DNA from: Lentzea indica
GTDB lineage: Bacteria; Actinomycetota; Actinomycetes; Mycobacteriales; Pseudonocardiaceae
NCBI RefSeq assembly: GCF_012184385.1
Contig: NZ_VSRL01000020.1
Coordinates: 1-64,000 of the forward strand
Length of the DNA: 64,000 bases
Reading direction: 5' to 3'
A program made the position numbers and the translations under genes. The number at the start of each line of letters is the position of its first letter. Positions within the stretch are counted from its first letter, which is position 1. The notes beneath the pieces were generated by a model. It saw only the letters and a list, made by a program, of their open reading frames with translations. It had not been told where the DNA came from and ran no database searches. Positions 51,100-60,752 of the stretch are shown in pieces.

Positions 51100-53157
51100 A
51101 TGGGAAGCAAGCACTCCGACAACGGGACACCGGCAGGCGCGGTCGCTGTGGACGACCCGGCCAAGGTCCGCAACGTCGTGCTCGTCGGTCCGTCCGGCGC
51201 CGGCAAGACGACGCTCACCGAGGCCCTGCTCGCCGCCACCGGCGTGCTGACCCGCGCGGGGTCGGTCACCGAGGGCACGACCGTCTGCGATCACGACCCG
51301 GCAGCGGTGCGGCAACAACGATCGGTCGGCCTCGCTGTAGCGCCGATCCAGCACGGGGACATCAAGATCAATCTGATCGACACCCCCGGATACGTCGACT
51401 TCGTGGGTGAGCTCAGGGCAGGACTACGGGCCGCGGATGCGGCCCTTTTTGTTGTCAACGCTTTCGAGGGCGTCGACTCGGCCACCATCGCGCTGTGGGA
51501 GGAGTGCGCTCTCGTCGGCATGCCGCGTGCCGTCGTCATCACACGCACCGACCACCACCGTGCAGACGTCATGACCGAGGTCCTCGCGTGCCAGGCGGCT
51601 TTCGGCGCGGGTGTCGTGCCGCTGTACATGCAGGAGGGTGACCAGCTGGTCGGCCTGCTCACGTCCGGGGACAACTATCCCGACGAACGGGCCGCGCTGA
51701 TCGAGGGGATCATCGCCGAGAGCGAGGACGAGACCCTCATGGACCGCTACCTGGCGGGCGAGGAGATCGACCAGGACACGCTGATCGCGGACCTGGAGAC
51801 CGCCGTCGCACGCGGCTCCTTCCACCCGGTGATGCCCGTGTGCGCCGCGACCGGCATGGGCCTGACCGAACTGCTGGACGGCATCGCGCGCGCGTTCCCG
51901 TCACCACTGGAGCACGAGGTTCCCTCCGTGACGTCGGTTGACGGCATCCCCCAGCCCCGCATGGCCGCCGACCCGGACGGGCCACTCGTCGCCGAGGTGG
52001 TCCGCACCGCTGTGGACTCCTACGTCGGCCGCGTGTCGCTGGTCCGCGTCTTCTCCGGCACGCTGCGCCCCGAACGCCCCGTGCACGTGTCCGGCCACGG
52101 CATGGCCGACCGCGGCCACGAGGACCACGACGCGGACGAACGCGTGGCCCACATCTATTCGCCGATGGGCGCCAACCTGCGCGAGGTCCCGTACTGCGTC
52201 GCCGGCGACCTGTGCGCGCTGACCAAGCTGACCACCGCCGAGACCGGCGACACCGTGTCCGCCCCCGAAAAGCCGTTGCTGATGGCCCCGTGGGACATGC
52301 CGGAACCGCTGCTGCCCGTCGCGGTCGTGCCGCGCACCCGCAGCGACGAGGACAACCTGGCCCGCAACCTCAACCGTCTGGTCGCCAGCGACCCGACGCT
52401 GCGGCTGGACCGCAACGCCGAGACGCACCAGATGGTCCTGTGGTGCATGGGCGAGGCGCACGCGGACGTCGTGCTGGCCAGGCTGCGTGCCGGTGGCGCG
52501 GAGATCGACACCGAGCCTGTGCGCGTGCCGTTGCGGCAAACCTTTGCGGGGAGCGCGAAAGGTCACGGCCGACATGTGAAGCAATCTGGAGGTCACGGCC
52601 AGTACGCGGTGTGCGACATCGTCGTCGAACCACTCCCCCGCGGTTCCGGGTTCGAGTTCGTCGACAAGATCGTGGGTGGCGCGATCCCCAACCAGTTCAT
52701 CCCGTCGGTGGAGAAGGGCGTGCGGGCACAGCTGGAGAAAGGCCTGCAGGACGGCACACCGGTGGTCGACGTCCGGGTGACGCTGGTCGACGGCAAGGCG
52801 CACTCGGTCGACTCGTCGGACGCGGCGTTCCAGACCGCGGGCGCGCTGGCGTTGAAGGAGGCCGCGTCCGCCGGGAGGACCACGTTGCTGGAGCCCATGG
52901 ACGAGGTCGCGATCCGCCTGCCCGACGAGCACCTGGGCACGGTGCTGGGCGACCTGTCAGGACGGCGCGGGCGGGTGCTCGGGACCGAGGCCGACGAAGG
53001 CGGGCGGACGGTGATCAGGGCCGAGGTGCCTTCGTCCGAGCTGCTCAGGTACGCGATCGAGCTGCGCGCGATGACGTCGGGCACCGGGACGTTCACGCGC
53101 CGCTTCTCCCGCTACGACCCGCTGCCGGAGGCGCTGGCCGCCCGCGCGAGCAAGTAG
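51100..53157 (+). CDS. EF-G-like GTPase (EF-G2/FusA2 type)
   Basis: The 685-aa product has the translation-GTPase G domain (P-loop GPSGAGKTTL, DTPGYVD), then domains II-V (KQSGGHGQYAVCDIVVEP, FIPSVEKGVRAQLEKG). The G4 guanine motif is TRTD in place of NKxD, and it is shorter than canonical EF-G. This is the second, non-essential EF-G-like paralogue of actinobacteria (Mycobacterium FusA2). It is probably not the main translocase, which is encoded with the rpsL/rpsG/tuf genes elsewhere. ATG 51100 has GGAGGT 6 nt upstream. The 3' end overlaps the convergent methyltransferase by 46 bp. Confidence 0.93.
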   Translation: MGSKHSDNGTPAGAVAVDDPAKVRNVVLVGPSGAGKTTLTEALLAATGVLTRAGSVTEGTTVCDHDPAAVRQQRSVGLAVAPIQHGDIKINLIDTPGYVDFVGELRAGLRAADAALFVVNAFEGVDSATIALWEECALVGMPRAVVITRTDHHRADVMTEVLACQAAFGAGVVPLYMQEGDQLVGLLTSGDNYPDERAALIEGIIAESEDETLMDRYLAGEEIDQDTLIADLETAVARGSFHPVMPVCAATGMGLTELLDGIARAFPSPLEHEVPSVTSVDGIPQPRMAADPDGPLVAEVVRTAVDSYVGRVSLVRVFSGTLRPERPVHVSGHGMADRGHEDHDADERVAHIYSPMGANLREVPYCVAGDLCALTKLTTAETGDTVSAPEKPLLMAPWDMPEPLLPVAVVPRTRSDEDNLARNLNRLVASDPTLRLDRNAETHQMVLWCMGEAHADVVLARLRAGGAEIDTEPVRVPLRQTFAGSAKGHGRHVKQSGGHGQYAVCDIVVEPLPRGSGFEFVDKIVGGAIPNQFIPSVEKGVRAQLEKGLQDGTPVVDVRVTLVDGKAHSVDSSDAAFQTAGALALKEAASAGRTTLLEPMDEVAIRLPDEHLGTVLGDLSGRRGRVLGTEADEGGRTVIRAEVPSSELLRYAIELRAMTSGTGTFTRRFSRYDPLPEALAARASK

Positions 53158-53750
53158 GTCCGGTCGCTCGCGTGCTCCGCACGCGGGTCCGGAGCGCGGT
53201 CGAGGCGGGCCGTCACCGTGAGGCCCGCCTCCGCCAACGCCCGCGTCTCCACCTCGGGGTCGAGGAACCGGAAGGTCAGCTCGACGTCGTTCCCCCACCA
53301 CTGCGTCAGCGTTCTCTCCTGACCTGATCGGGTATCCGCGTCGCGCACGTGGAACGCGACCAACGCGTGCCCGCCAGGTCGCAGCACCCGCGCGAACTCG
53401 GCGTAGGCCGCCGCGCGTTCCCCGGCGTCCAGGTGGATGACCGCGTACAGGCAGACGAGCGCCGACACCGAGTGGGAACGGAACGGCAACGCCGTCATGT
53501 CGCCGGCGCACACCGGTACCGAGGCGTGCGCGCACATCTGCGGTGACAGGTCGACGCCGACAACAGGCACTCGATCGGCGAGATAGGCCGCCACGTGGCC
53601 CGGTCCGCAGCCGACGTCGAGCACCGGGCCGTCCGCGAGCTCGGCCACCACGTCGAGCAGCGCACGGTCCAGCGGCTTCCCCGCGAGCTCATCGCCCAGT
53701 TCGGCGGCATAGCGCGCGGCCACGAGGTCGTAAGAGCGCCGGACGGTCAT
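53112..53750 (-). CDS. class I SAM-dependent methyltransferase
   Basis: The 212-aa product has SAM motif I VLDVGCGPGHVAAYL, motif II VPVVGVDLSPQM, and LPFRSHSVSALVCLYAVIHL. No close family assignment; small-molecule methylation is likely. Overlaps the EF-G-like gene tail-to-tail by 46 bp. Confidence 0.88.
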   Translation of the reverse strand: MTVRRSYDLVAARYAAELGDELAGKPLDRALLDVVAELADGPVLDVGCGPGHVAAYLADRVPVVGVDLSPQMCAHASVPVCAGDMTALPFRSHSVSALVCLYAVIHLDAGERAAAYAEFARVLRPGGHALVAFHVRDADTRSGQERTLTQWWGNDVELTFRFLDPEVETRALAEAGLTVTARLDRAPDPRAEHASDRTYLLARAASASGSGS

Positions 53751-53781
53751 CGCGCCATCGTGGCATCCGCCCGGCGTTCGC

Positions 53782-55262
53782 TCACGTGTTCTGCGGGAAG
53801 CCCAGGTTCACGCCTCCGTGCGACGGGTCCAGCCACCGGGAGGTGATCACCTTCGAGCGGGTGAAGAAGTGCACGCCGTGCGGCCCGTACGCGTGCGCGT
53901 CGCCGAACAGCGATTCCTTCCAGCCGCCGAACGAGTAGTAGGCCACCGGCACCGGGATCGGCACGTTCACGCCGACCATGCCGACCTCGATCTCGTTCTG
54001 GAACCGGCGGGCCGCGCCGCCGTCGTTGGTGAAGATCGCGGTGCCGTTGCCGTAGCGGTTCACGTTCACCATCTCGACGGCTTCTTCGTAGGTGTCGCAG
54101 CGGACCACCGACAGCACCGGCCCGAAGATCTCGTCGGTGTAGATCGTCATGTCCGTGCCGACGTGGTCGAACAGCGTCGGCCCGAGCCAGAACCCGCTCG
54201 CCTCACCGTCGATGAGGTGGTCCCGTCCGTCCACGACCAGCGACGCGCCTGCCTGCACGCCAGCGTCCAAATAGGACGTGACCTTGTCCAGGTGCACGCC
54301 GGTGACGAGCGGTCCCATCTCGCTCGACGGCCCGGAACCGACCTTCACATCGGCGATCCGCGACTGGATCTTCTCCACGAGCGAGTCGCGACCGGGCCGA
54401 CGGCCACGACCACCGAGATGGCCATGCACCGCTCCCCCGCCGAGCCGAACCCGGCGGACACAGCCGCGTCCGCAGCCAGGTCCAGATCCGCATCGGGCAG
54501 CACGACCATGTGGTTCTTCGCGCCGCCCAACGCCTGCACGCGCTTGCCGTGCGAGGTACCGGTCTCGTAGACGTACCGGGCGATCGGCGTGGAGCCGACG
54601 AACGAGATCGCCTTCACCGTCGGGTGTTCGAGCAGCCGGTCCACGGCCACCTTGTCGCCGTGCACGACGTTGAGCACGCCGTCCGGCAGCCCTGCCTCGG
54701 CGAACAGCTCGGCGATGAAGTTCGACGCCGACGGGTCCTTCTCCGAGGGCTTCAGCACGACCGTGTTGCCGCAGGCGATCGCCGTCGGGACGAACCACAG
54801 CGGCACCATCGCCGGGAAGTTGAACGGCGAGATCACGCCGACCACGCCCACCGGCTGCTGGATCGAGTAGACGTCCACGCGCGTCGACGCGTTCTCGCTG
54901 AAGCCGCCCTTGAGCAGCTGCGGGATCCCGCACGCGTACTCGACCGACTCCAGAGCGCGCTGGATCTCGCCACCCGCGTCGGACACCACCTTGCCGTGCT
55001 CCGCGGAGACGATCCGCGCAAGATCACCCTTGCGCGCGTTCAGCAGCTCGCGGAACTTGAACATCACCGTCGAGCGGTGCGCCAGCGACGCGTTGCGCCA
55101 CGACGCAAACGCTTCCGCGGCCGCGGACACCGCCGCGTCCACTTCGGACACCGAGGCGAACGCGACCTGGTTCGCCACCTTGCCGGTCGTCGGGTCGTAG
55201 ACGTCGCCGGACCGTTCGGGAGCGGCTTCCCAGTTCTTGCCGCCGATCCAGTGTTTGATCAT
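53782..55262 (-). pseudogene. mmsA: CoA-acylating methylmalonate-semialdehyde dehydrogenase split by a frameshift
   Basis: The N-terminal frame (55262 to ~54390) has VVGVISPFNFPAMVPLWFVP, SFVGSTPIARYVYETG and the catalytic Cys in GSAGERCMAIS. The C-terminal frame (from ~54390 to 53782) continues DSLVEKIQSRIADVKVG to EVGMVGVNVPIPVPVAYYSF. The break follows VVVAVGPV; one added base gives a continuous 493-aa MmsA-length chain. MmsA converts malonate or methylmalonate semialdehyde to acetyl- or propionyl-CoA. ATG 55262 overlaps the aminotransferase stop (ATGA), so the two form the beta-alanine/valine breakdown unit. Confidence 0.88.
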
Positions 55263-56542
55263 GTCCGCTCCACCGCCTGCGTCAGGATGCCCAGAGCCTC
55301 TTCGAGCTCGTCCTCGGTCAGCGTCATCGGAGGCGCCAACCGGATCACGTTGCCGTACAAGCCACCCTTGCCGACGAGCAGACCGCGCGCCTTCGTCTCG
55401 CTCAGCACCGTGGCAGCGGCGCCGGGGTTCGGCTCGCCCTCGGGACCGACGAACTCGACGCCGACCATCAGGCCCTTGCCGCGCACGTCACCGATGACCG
55501 GGTGCTTCTCCGCGAGCTCGCGCAGGCCCCCGAGCAGCCGCGAGCCGAGCTTGGCCGCGTTGGCCTGCAGGTCGTGCTCGAGCAGGTAGTTCACCGTGGC
55601 CAGAGCGCCCGCGGTGGAGACGGGGTTGCCGCCGAACGTCGAGATCGAGTTGGCGTTGATCGCGTCCATCAGGTCGCCGCGCGCGACCACGCCGCCGATC
55701 GCGAGGCCGTTGCCGAGGCCCTTCGCGAACGTCATCGCGTCCGGCACCACGTCGTGCGCCTGGATGCCCCAGAAGTGCTCGCCGGTGCGGCCCCAGCCGG
55801 TCTGCACCTCGTCGGAGACGAAGAGGATCCCGTACTCGTCCAGGACGTCCTTGAACGCGCGGAACAGGCCGTCGGGCGGGGAGGTGAAGCCGCCGACGCC
55901 CTGGATCGGCTCGGCGATCATGCACGCGACGTCACCGGCCGTCGTGGTCTCGATGATCTCGCGCAGGTCGTCGACGCAGGCCTTGATGTAGTCCTTGTCG
56001 TCCATCGCCTTGAACGGCGAACGGTAGCGGTAGCCGCCGTGCACCCAGCTGACCTTGATCGGCGAGAGCGCCGACGCGGACCAGCCGCGGTTGCCGGTGA
56101 TCGCAACCGTGGCGAACGCACGACCGTGGTAGCTGTTGCGCAGGGCCAGCACCTGCTCGCTGCGGCGGGCCGTCGTGGCGAGCATCAGCGCGGTCTCGTT
56201 GGCCTCGGTGCCGGAGTTGGTGAAGAACACCTTGGCGTCCGGAATGCCGGACAGCTCCGCGATCTTCTCGGCCAGCTCGACCTGCGACTTGATCAGGTAC
56301 AGGGTCGAGCTGTGCAGGACGCCGGTGTCGAGCTGCGAACGGATGGCGTCGCTGATCTCCGCGACGTCGTAGCCGATGGCGTTGGTCAGGATGCCCGCGA
56401 AGAAGTCCAGGTAGGTCGTGCCCTCGCGGTCGGTGACCCGGCGCCCGCTCGCGCTCGCGATCTCGATGGGCTCGTCGTAGTAGAGGGCCAGCCACTTCGG
56501 CATCACCGCGCGGTGCCGTGCCAGCAGCTCTTTGTGGGCCAT
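55259..56542 (-). CDS. class III aminotransferase (beta-alanine/GABA type)
   Basis: The 427-aa product is a PLP class III omega-aminotransferase: YLDFFAGILTNAIGY, VFFTNSGTEANETALML, ISDEV-type motif LFVSDEVQTGWGRTG, and PLP lysine in MTFAKGLGNGLAIGG. Coupled to mmsA, it would turn beta-alanine (or GABA) to the semialdehyde that MmsA oxidises. ATG 56542 has GGAGG just upstream; the open frame to 56959 is antisense to pucR. Divergent PucR regulator 108 bp away. Confidence 0.92.
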   Translation of the reverse strand: MAHKELLARHRAVMPKWLALYYDEPIEIASASGRRVTDREGTTYLDFFAGILTNAIGYDVAEISDAIRSQLDTGVLHSSTLYLIKSQVELAEKIAELSGIPDAKVFFTNSGTEANETALMLATTARRSEQVLALRNSYHGRAFATVAITGNRGWSASALSPIKVSWVHGGYRYRSPFKAMDDKDYIKACVDDLREIIETTTAGDVACMIAEPIQGVGGFTSPPDGLFRAFKDVLDEYGILFVSDEVQTGWGRTGEHFWGIQAHDVVPDAMTFAKGLGNGLAIGGVVARGDLMDAINANSISTFGGNPVSTAGALATVNYLLEHDLQANAAKLGSRLLGGLRELAEKHPVIGDVRGKGLMVGVEFVGPEGEPNPGAAATVLSETKARGLLVGKGGLYGNVIRLAPPMTLTEDELEEALGILTQAVERT

Positions 56543-56650
56543 CTCGTCCTCCAGGGGTCTTACGCCTGACCTCGGAGTCTGGTGCCGCGCCGGGTTCGCC
56601 GCCATGCACAACGTGTACCTGGATCGGCTGTTTGGCATTACGTTGTGTCC

Positions 56651-58252
56651 ATGTACCCGACCGTCGCCGAAGTCGTCGCTCTTCCGGTGATCCGGCAGGG
56701 AAAGCCGCGTTTGGTGGCCGGGTCGGCCGGACTGTCGCGCCGGGTGCGATGGGTGCATGTGGCGGAGATCGCAGACATCGCGCCGCTGCTGCGCGGTGGC
56801 GAGCTGGTGCTCACCACCGGTGTGATGCTGCCCGAGTCCGGCCTCGCCCGCTACGTCGAGGAACTGGCCGCCGTCGGCTGCGCCGGGCTGGTCGTCGAGC
56901 TGGGGCGGCGGTGGCGCGACGACGTGCCGGCCGCGCTGGTCACCGCGGCGGAACGGCATGGGTTACCGCTGGTCACGCTGTCCGAGGAGACGAAGTACGT
57001 GGCCGTCACCGAGGCGGTCGTGGGACTGATCGTGGACGCCCAGCTGGCCGAGCTGCGGGCCGCGGAGCAGGTGCACGAGACGTTCACGGCGCTGACGGTC
57101 GCCGGGGCCGAGCCCGCCGAGGTGCTGCGCGAGGTGGCGCGCACGTCCGGGCTGCCGGTCGTGCTGGAGACGCTGGGCCACGACGTGCTGGCCTACGACG
57201 CGGCAGGGCACGATCCGGTGGTCCTGCTGGACGACTGGGCGGCGCGCTCACGTGCCGTCACGGTGTCCGAGCGGACCGCCTACGACACCGCTTCCGGGTG
57301 GTTGATCACGATCGTCGGCGCACGCGGGGCGGACTGGGGACGGCTCGTGATGGTGTCGCCGGATCCCCCGCCGCACCGGCACGTGGTGGTCGCCGAGCGC
57401 GCCGCTTCCGCACTGGCCGTGCACCGATTGGTGGCGCGTGACCGGGAGTCGCTGGAACGGCAGACGCACCGGACGTTGCTCTCTCAGCTGCTGGGCCAGT
57501 CACCGCAGTCGCCCGATCTCGGTGCGCGGGCGGCGGCGCTGGGCGTGCCGCTCGAACGGCGGCAGCTGATCGGGGTGGCGGTCCGGCCAGTGTCCGTGCT
57601 CTCCGGGCTGTCCGGGCAAACACTTGCCACGCAAGAGGTTCTGCGTGATCTTGCCGAGGCGACGGCCTTGGCCGGGCGGCGCGTCACGGTCGCGGCGCTG
57701 GTCGGCGTCGTGGACGACACGTCGGTGCGGGCCCTGCTGTCGGTGCCGATGACCGTTGGCGTCGAAGGGGTGTTGCGCAAGGTCGCGCGCGAGATCCACC
57801 GCACGGCGGCGTCGACGGTGGTCATCGCCGTGGGGACGACCGTGACGTCCACAACGGACGTTCGCCGGTCGCTCGGTGAGGCCGCGCACGTGGCCGGTGC
57901 GGCGCTGCGGGCGCCGGGATCGCAGCTCTACCACCGGTTGGACGACGTGCGGTTGCGCGGCCTGCTGCACCTGCTGCGCGACGACGAGCGGGTGCGGGCG
58001 TTCGCGGACCGCGAGCTGGGGCCGTTGCTGGCGCGGGACTCCACGCAGGGCTCACGGCTGGTGGAGCTGCTGCGGTGCCTGTGCGAGAAGGGCGGCAACA
58101 AGTCGGCGGCCGCCGGTGCCGCGCACCTGTCACGGACCGCCTACTACCAGCAGCTGGCGCGGATCGAGCAGGTGCTCGGCGTCTCGCTGGAGGACCCGGA
58201 GTCCGTGCTCTCGCTGTACGTCGCGCTGCTGGTGCACGAAATGGGCCCGTGA
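56651..58252 (+). CDS. PucR-family transcriptional regulator
   Basis: The 533-aa product has the N-terminal PucR purine-catabolism domain (LSRRVRWVHVAEIADIAPLL, ELVLTTGVMLPESG), a GGDEF-like middle, and the C-terminal PucR helix-turn-helix (LVELLRCLCEKGGNKSAAAG, AHLSRTAYYQQLARIEQVLG). Such regulators control nucleobase or omega-amino-acid catabolism. Its divergent position from the aminotransferase-mmsA pair, and the NCS1 nucleobase permease at 62679, fit control of reductive pyrimidine or beta-alanine breakdown. Confidence 0.92.
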   Translation: MYPTVAEVVALPVIRQGKPRLVAGSAGLSRRVRWVHVAEIADIAPLLRGGELVLTTGVMLPESGLARYVEELAAVGCAGLVVELGRRWRDDVPAALVTAAERHGLPLVTLSEETKYVAVTEAVVGLIVDAQLAELRAAEQVHETFTALTVAGAEPAEVLREVARTSGLPVVLETLGHDVLAYDAAGHDPVVLLDDWAARSRAVTVSERTAYDTASGWLITIVGARGADWGRLVMVSPDPPPHRHVVVAERAASALAVHRLVARDRESLERQTHRTLLSQLLGQSPQSPDLGARAAALGVPLERRQLIGVAVRPVSVLSGLSGQTLATQEVLRDLAEATALAGRRVTVAALVGVVDDTSVRALLSVPMTVGVEGVLRKVAREIHRTAASTVVIAVGTTVTSTTDVRRSLGEAAHVAGAALRAPGSQLYHRLDDVRLRGLLHLLRDDERVRAFADRELGPLLARDSTQGSRLVELLRCLCEKGGNKSAAAGAAHLSRTAYYQQLARIEQVLGVSLEDPESVLSLYVALLVHEMGP

Positions 58253-58270
58253 CGCGCACGGGCCCATTTT
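58241..58270. terminator. intrinsic terminator of the PucR gene
   Basis: ATGGGCCCGTG (58241-58251) pairs with CACGGGCCCAT (58257-58267) around 5 nt, followed by TTT. The stop codon lies in the stem-loop. One of the few hairpins here with a T-run. Confidence 0.85.
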
Positions 58271-58281
58271 CAGCGTGACAC

Positions 58282-58731
58282 TCAGCCGTTGATCGTCGGC
58301 AGGGTGCCCGACAGGACCGTCGGGTTCGGCACGACACCGTTGGTGGGCAGGTCGGACAGGCTCGGGGCCTTCAGGTCGCCGACGTTCGCGTTGCCGGCCA
58401 GACCCTCCGCGTTCGGCAGGCCGGGCAGGGTGCCGAGCTCGGGCGCGATCGGGTTCGGCACGGTGCGCTCCTGCGCGGCGGGAACCGCGGGAGCAGCGGG
58501 AACCGGCAGGTCGCTGGCCAGGGGAGCCTTGATCTGGCCGAGGTTGACGGCGCCGGCCGACTCGAGCGGGTTCGCGTGCTCGGTGGCGTCGGAGATCACC
58601 TTGTCCGCGCCGACCTCGGGAAGGCCACCGTTCAGCTGCGGCACCTCCACGGCGTTGGCCGAGCCCGCGAGCAGCGGGGCCGCACCGGCGGCGAGGAGGG
58701 CGGCGGCGCGGAACAGTCCGGAACGAGACAC
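58282..58731 (-). CDS. small secreted protein, unknown function
   Basis: The 149-aa product has a Sec leader (SRSGLFRAAALLAAGAAPLL, cleaved near SANA) and a mature Pro/Leu/Asn-rich chain with loose repeats (LGQIKAPLASDLPVP, VGDLKAPSLSDLPTNG). No Cys, no family I recognise. GTG 58731 has GAGGA 7 nt upstream; a TTG at 58743 is in frame. Similar short repetitive secreted proteins are common in Pseudonocardiaceae. Confidence 0.7.
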   Translation of the reverse strand: MSRSGLFRAAALLAAGAAPLLAGSANAVEVPQLNGGLPEVGADKVISDATEHANPLESAGAVNLGQIKAPLASDLPVPAAPAVPAAQERTVPNPIAPELGTLPGLPNAEGLAGNANVGDLKAPSLSDLPTNGVVPNPTVLSGTLPTING

Positions 58732-58859
58732 AGTTTTCCTCAATCTGGTTTTGGGGACCGATCTTTGTTCTCATCGGCGCTTTCGGTACGCGTATTGATC
58801 CGCTCGATCGGGTGTTCAGGGCTTGAACCTCACGCCACGGGAGGTCCTACGGTCGTGAC

Positions 58860-59567
58860 GTGACCCGTTGGAGCATCGGTGACCTGGCCAAAGCGAGCGG
58901 ACTGACCGTCCGCGCGCTGTACCACTACGACGAGATCGGACTGGTCGTCGCGTCCGAGCGCACGGCATCCGGTCACCGTCGGTACACACCGGACGACGTC
59001 CGGCGCCTCTATCAGGTGAGATCGCTACGGCAGCTCGGCCTGTCGCTTGACGAGATCCGATCGGCACTGTCCCGATCGGACTCGCTGCGGCCGATCTTCG
59101 AAGCCCAGCTCGCCGCGCTGACCGCGCAGGCCCACCAGGTGGAGGCACTGCGGTCGCGGCTCACCGCACTGCTCGACGGGCACACCACCGAGTCACTTCT
59201 GTCCACTTTGGAGATGATGTCCGTGTACGAGAGCTACTTCACCGCCGACCAGCTCACCGATCTGCGGTCCCGCGCGGCCGCGATGGGACCAGAGGCCGTG
59301 GAGGCGCTGAAGGCCTCCTGGCTGGAGCTGGTGAAGCAGTTGCGGCAGCACATGGCCGACGGCACGCCCGCCTCCGACCCGCGCGTCGTCGAGCTGTCGC
59401 GGCAGTGGGACGCGCTCGGCGCCAAGTTCACCGGTGACGACCCGGCGATCAAGGCGGCGGCGCAGCGGTCGTGGGAGGAGAACAAGACGTCGATCAGCAC
59501 GCAGATCGGGTGGCCTGCCGACAACGGCCTGGTCGAGTACGTAAGTCAGGCGCGCGCTGCCCGTTGA
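58860..59567 (+). CDS. MerR-family regulator with TipAS-like domain
   Basis: The 235-aa product has a MerR helix-turn-helix (WSIGDLAKASGLTVRALYHY, EIGLVVASERTASGHRRYT), a dimerising coiled coil, and a C-terminal helical domain of the TipAS/antibiotic-binding type (YESYFTADQLTDLRSRAAAM, WPADNGLVEYV). TipAL binds thiopeptides; the ligand here is unknown. It is followed by a methyltransferase gene 18 bp downstream that it may control. Confidence 0.9.
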   Translation: MTRWSIGDLAKASGLTVRALYHYDEIGLVVASERTASGHRRYTPDDVRRLYQVRSLRQLGLSLDEIRSALSRSDSLRPIFEAQLAALTAQAHQVEALRSRLTALLDGHTTESLLSTLEMMSVYESYFTADQLTDLRSRAAAMGPEAVEALKASWLELVKQLRQHMADGTPASDPRVVELSRQWDALGAKFTGDDPAIKAAAQRSWEENKTSISTQIGWPADNGLVEYVSQARAAR

Positions 59568-59584
59568 GGTGAAAAAGTGTCGTC

Positions 59585-60193
59585 ATGTCCGCTGATGACG
59601 ACACCCGCCGACTGCAAGCCGCCAACCCGACCGGTTGGTTCGAAGATCTCTACGCGGAGGCCGACGCCGGCACGGCTTCCGTCCCGTGGGACCAGCCCCA
59701 TCCGCAACCGCACCTCGTCGAGTGGGCTTCCGGAGTCGACGGCACGGGTCGTCGCGCTCTGGTAGTGGGCTGCGGGTACGGCCGCGACTCGGAGTTCCTG
59801 GCCTCGCTGGGGTTCGAGGTCACCGCGTTCGACATCTCCCCCACCGCGATCGCCGCCGTCCGCGCGCGCTATCCAGACTCGAAGGTCTCGTACGTCGTCG
59901 CCGACCTGCTCACCCCGCCGGCCGAGTGGCACCACGCCTTCGACCTGGTCGTGGAAAACATGACCGTGCAGGCGCTGCCCGTCGACCTGCACGCTCAGGC
60001 CACCGAACGCGTGGCTTGGCTGACCGGCTCAACGCTGCTGGTCCTGGCCGTCGCCCGCGAGGAGGGCCCGGTCCCGGACGGCCCGCCGTGGCCGCTCACG
60101 CCGTCGGAGATCATGGCCTTCGAGACGGACGGCTTGCAGGCGCGCAAGGTGCGCCGCGACGAGTTCCGCTGGACCGCGGAATTCGTACGCTAA
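59585..60193 (+). CDS. SAM-dependent methyltransferase (thiopurine methyltransferase-like)
   Basis: The 202-aa product starts with the TPMT-like pattern TGWFEDLYAEADAGTASVPW followed by SAM motif I ALVVGCGYGRDSEFLASLGF and VTAFDISPTAI. Members methylate thiols, selenium or tellurium compounds, or thiopurines; the substrate here is unknown. Close spacing to the MerR/TipAS gene suggests a drug-responsive unit, by inference. Confidence 0.87.
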   Translation: MSADDDTRRLQAANPTGWFEDLYAEADAGTASVPWDQPHPQPHLVEWASGVDGTGRRALVVGCGYGRDSEFLASLGFEVTAFDISPTAIAAVRARYPDSKVSYVVADLLTPPAEWHHAFDLVVENMTVQALPVDLHAQATERVAWLTGSTLLVLAVAREEGPVPDGPPWPLTPSEIMAFETDGLQARKVRRDEFRWTAEFVR

Positions 60194-60244
60194 GTGGCCA
60201 TGAACTGACCACTTATGCCGGACCTGCGCCGAATAGCGTGAATC

Positions 60245-60752
60245 ATGCTCGTTCGTCGGCTGATCGCCCGCCTGCTCGACTGGCTCCTGGTGCTGGTCGT
60301 GGCGTGGCCGTTGGCTCACGAACCCGTGCTGGTGGTGCTCTGTGCGGCCGTGTACGACGCTCTGCTGCTGCGTGTGAACACCCTCGGCAAGGCCCTGACG
60401 GGGCTGCGGGTCGTGGGCCCCGCGTCCGGCCTCAGCCTCCGACGGGTGCTGGCTCGCACGCTCATCACGACCGCGCTGCCCGGCGCGGGCGCGGTGCTCG
60501 TGCTGACCGGTCTGGGCTTGCGGGAGCGCGCTGATGGCGGGCCTCGGCTGGCAACAGCCGTGGGTCGTCATCGGCGAGCACCTCGCCGTGGGGTCGGCCG
60601 GATGGCTCGCCTCGCTTCTGCTGGTGGTGGGGCTGGTGCTGCTGGTGCTTTCCGCGGTGGAGGCTTTGGATTTGCGCGGGACGCGGACATGGCACGACCG
60701 TCGCGCGGGCACGGCCGTGGTGCGGCTCAAGGTGGCAGACTCGCGCCGGTGA
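60245..60752 (+). pseudogene. RDD-family membrane protein with apparent frameshift
   Basis: The first frame (60245 to ~60530) has the RDD N terminus RRLIARLLDWLLVLVVAWPL and the TLGKALTGLRVV motif. The second frame (~60531-60752) has a membrane segment (LASLLLVVGLVLLVLSAV) and the family's end WHDRRAGTAVVR. Removing one base at ~60520-60536 gives one ~168-aa RDD protein. The first frame stays open downstream into the NB-ARC gene, but that reading passes through Arg/Gly-rich shadow sequence and is not credible as a fusion. Confidence 0.7.
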
